This document shows, piece by piece, positions 5,780 to 7,256 of a stretch of 7,256 nucleotides of DNA. Each line of letters starts with the position of its first letter. The first letter of the stretch is position 1. Position numbers and translations under genes: made by a program. The notes under the pieces were generated by a model. That model was given only the letters and a program-made list of their open reading frames with translations, made no database searches and had not been told where the DNA came from. The DNA is from Acetobacteraceae bacterium (GTDB lineage: Bacteria; Pseudomonadota; Alphaproteobacteria; Acetobacterales; Acetobacteraceae): positions 1 to 7,256 of the forward strand of contig JANXRT010000019.1 in assembly GCA_025356735.1 (NCBI GenBank), in the 5' to 3' direction.

Positions 5780-7162
5780 ATGCGTCCTTTCACCGCCCCA
5801 GTCCGTGCCCCGGACGGCATGAACACCCCGGCTGGCGATCCGGAGCGTTTCGCCGGCATCCGGCGCGACTACACCGATGCCGACGTGCAGCGTCTGTCGG
5901 GCTCGTTCCGCATTCGCCACACGCTGGCCGAGATGGGCGCGAACCGGCTGTGGCACCTGCTGAAGACCGAGCCCTACGTCAACACGCTCGGCGCGCTGAC
6001 CGGCAACCAAGCGCTGCAGCAGGTCAAGGCGGGGCTGAAGGCGATCTACCTGTCCGGCTGGCAGGTCGCGGGCGACGCCAACTCGGCGGGCCAGATGTAT
6101 CCCGACCAGTCGCTGTATCCAGTCGATAGCGTGCCGAAAATTGTGACCGCCATCAACAACGCGCTGCGCCGCGCCGACCAGATCGAGCGCTCCGAGGGCG
6201 GCCGCGATGGCACCTACTGGATGGCGCCGGTCATCGCCGATGCCGAGGCCGGGTTCGGTGGCCCGCTGAACGCTTATGAACTCATGCGCGCGATGATCGC
6301 CGCCGGCGCCGCGGGCGTGCATTTCGAGGACCAGCTGGCGTCCGAGAAGAAGTGCGGCCATCTCGGCGGCAAGGTGCTGGTGCCGATCAGCCAGCACATC
6401 CGCACCCTGAACGCCGCCCGGCTGGCGGCCGATGTCGAGGGCGTGCCGACGGTTCTGCTGTGCCGCACCGACAGCCACTCGGCCCAGCTGCTGACCGCCG
6501 ACGTGGACGAGCGCGATCGGCCGTTCATCGGCAACGACCGGACCCCCGAGGGCTTCTTCCGCATCACCCCAGGCAAGGGTGTCGAATATGCGATCGCGCG
6601 CAGCCTGGCCTACGCGCCGTATGCCGACCTGCTGTGGTGGGAGACGAGCGAGCCAAACCTCAAGGAAGCCGAGCAGTTCGCCGACGCAATCCATCGCGAA
6701 TATCCGGGCAAGATGCTGGCCTACAACTGCTCGCCGAGCTTCAACTGGAAGAAGAAGCTGCCGGCGGACAAGATCGCCAGCTTCCAGCGTGACATCGCCA
6801 AGATGGGCTACCGGTTCCAGTTCGTGACCTTGGCCGGCTTCCACAGCCTGAACCTCTCGATGTTCAACCTGGCCCGCGGCTATCGCGAGCGCGGCATGGC
6901 GGCCTACTCCGAACTGCAGCAGGCGGAGTTCGCGGCGGAGACCGAGGGCTACACCGCGACCCGGCACCAGCGCGAGGTCGGCGTCGGCTACTTCGACGCG
7001 GTGGCGATGGCCATCTCGGGCGGCAAGTCGTCGACCACGGCACTGTCCGGCTCGACCGAGGCTGCACAGTTCCACGACGAAGCAGGACACGTCCGTCACG
7101 CCGACGGCTACGACGAGGGCCTGGTGCACAACCACAACTGGGCGACCGCCGCGTCTTCGTAA
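5780..7162 (+). CDS. aceA: Isocitrate lyase
   Basis: This 460-residue enzyme cleaves isocitrate to glyoxylate and succinate, the first step of the glyoxylate shunt, and is cytosolic and usually tetrameric. All signatures are present: SGWQVAGD (92-99), the Mg-binding region IADAEAGFGG (152-161, Asp154), the catalytic loop KKCGHLGGK (190-198, Cys192), CRTDSHSA (228-235), NCSPSFNWKKK (316-326) and TLAGFHSLN (350-358). Length is somewhat above the 430-odd residues typical of bacterial AceA. The excess is a C-terminal tail of about 28 residues after STEAAQFH that is rich in His and acidic residues. AGGAG (5769-5773) six bases before the ATG fixes the start. It is divergent from a ScfR-family regulator, which probably controls it, and is followed by a strong hairpin terminator. 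Malate synthase, the partner enzyme, is not seen in the window. An antisense frame spanning the gene is a codon-bias shadow. Confidence 0.98.
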   Translation: MRPFTAPVRAPDGMNTPAGDPERFAGIRRDYTDADVQRLSGSFRIRHTLAEMGANRLWHLLKTEPYVNTLGALTGNQALQQVKAGLKAIYLSGWQVAGDANSAGQMYPDQSLYPVDSVPKIVTAINNALRRADQIERSEGGRDGTYWMAPVIADAEAGFGGPLNAYELMRAMIAAGAAGVHFEDQLASEKKCGHLGGKVLVPISQHIRTLNAARLAADVEGVPTVLLCRTDSHSAQLLTADVDERDRPFIGNDRTPEGFFRITPGKGVEYAIARSLAYAPYADLLWWETSEPNLKEAEQFADAIHREYPGKMLAYNCSPSFNWKKKLPADKIASFQRDIAKMGYRFQFVTLAGFHSLNLSMFNLARGYRERGMAAYSELQQAEFAAETEGYTATRHQREVGVGYFDAVAMAISGGKSSTTALSGSTEAAQFHDEAGHVRHADGYDEGLVHNHNWATAASS

Positions 7163-7171
7163 CCGCCTACC

Positions 7172-7206
7172 GGAGCGTCCTTCCGATGGCGGGAGGGCGC
7201 TCCTTT
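7172..7206 (+). terminator. Intrinsic terminator of aceA
   Basis: Nine bases after the aceA stop, GGAGCGTCCTTCCG (7172-7185) pairs fully with CGGGAGGGCGCTCC (7190-7203), giving a 14-bp stem with two G-U pairs and the four-base loop ATGG. TTT follows at 7204-7206. The U-tract is short but the stem is very strong, so it should end most aceA transcripts and separate aceA from the next gene. Confidence 0.8.
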
Positions 7207-7231
7207 CAACTCAGTCAGACAGGAGCTTCAA

Positions 7232-7256
7232 ATGCCTTTCGATTTCCAGCAAGGCG
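7232..7256 (+). CDS. Start of an unidentified downstream gene (runs off the right edge)
   Basis: ATG 7232 is preceded by an ideal AGGAG (7221-7225) with a six-base spacer, and the frame reads MPFDFQQG to the window edge. It lies 69 bp after aceA on the same strand, beyond the terminator, so it may have its own promoter or depend on read-through. Eight residues are too few to assign a family. Confidence 0.6.

Noticed and set aside
4402..6129. 575-codon plus-strand frame across the regulator, intergenic region and start of aceA
   Set aside because: It runs antisense to a clear regulator gene and through a promoter region and another gene's start in the wrong frame. Its product is Gly/Arg-rich without domains.
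5714..7135. 473-codon open frame antisense to aceA
   Set aside because: It mirrors the codon phase of a strongly supported isocitrate lyase gene in GC-rich DNA. Its translation is low-complexity (Gly, Arg, Val, Leu-rich) with no recognisable domain or RBS.

Overview
This is a high-GC chromosomal window with tightly packed genes on both strands. It looks alphaproteobacterial, most likely Rhodospirillales/Acetobacteraceae. That placement is inferred from protein style, codon use and the GGGGCTCTGCCCC-type intergenic hairpin repeats; no rRNA or other marker gene is present to confirm it.

Layout. (1) Positions 1-2149 on the minus strand hold the start of a urea ABC-transporter operon: urtA (periplasmic urea-binding protein), a 157-bp gap full of hairpins, then the first 222 codons of urtB, which runs off the left edge. 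A near-consensus sigma-54 promoter (2259-2274, minus) lies upstream of urtA, which fits nitrogen-starvation control. (2) Positions 2443-3396 (plus) encode a hormone-sensitive-lipase-family alpha/beta hydrolase. (3) Positions 3401-4135 (minus) encode an FkbM-type SAM methyltransferase whose stop codon is 4 nt from that of the hydrolase. (4) Positions 4216-5610 (minus) encode an XRE/DUF2083 regulator of the short-chain fatty acyl-CoA regulator (ScfR; RamB/PrpR/PccR-like) family. It is transcribed divergently from (5) isocitrate lyase aceA (5780-7162, plus), which ends in a strong hairpin terminator. (6) A further plus-strand gene begins at 7232, with only eight codons visible.

How the parts relate. 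The regulator/aceA pair is a plausible self-contained control unit for the glyoxylate shunt: an acyl-CoA-sensing, cysteine-containing regulator facing the gene that diverts isocitrate when the cell grows on acetate, fatty acids or other C2 sources. The 169-bp space between them holds TTTAC repeats next to the regulator start and a 13-bp dyad on the aceA side. The urt genes form a separate nitrogen-scavenging unit. Two copies of a hairpin repeat sit immediately after the stop codons of urtA and of the regulator, in the same orientation relative to those genes.

I see no phage, transposon, CRISPR, tRNA or rRNA feature and no convincing unknown multi-gene system. The most interesting material is regulatory: the sigma-54 promoter, the alternative RNA structures between urtA and urtB, the post-stop hairpin repeats, and the regulator/aceA intergenic operators.
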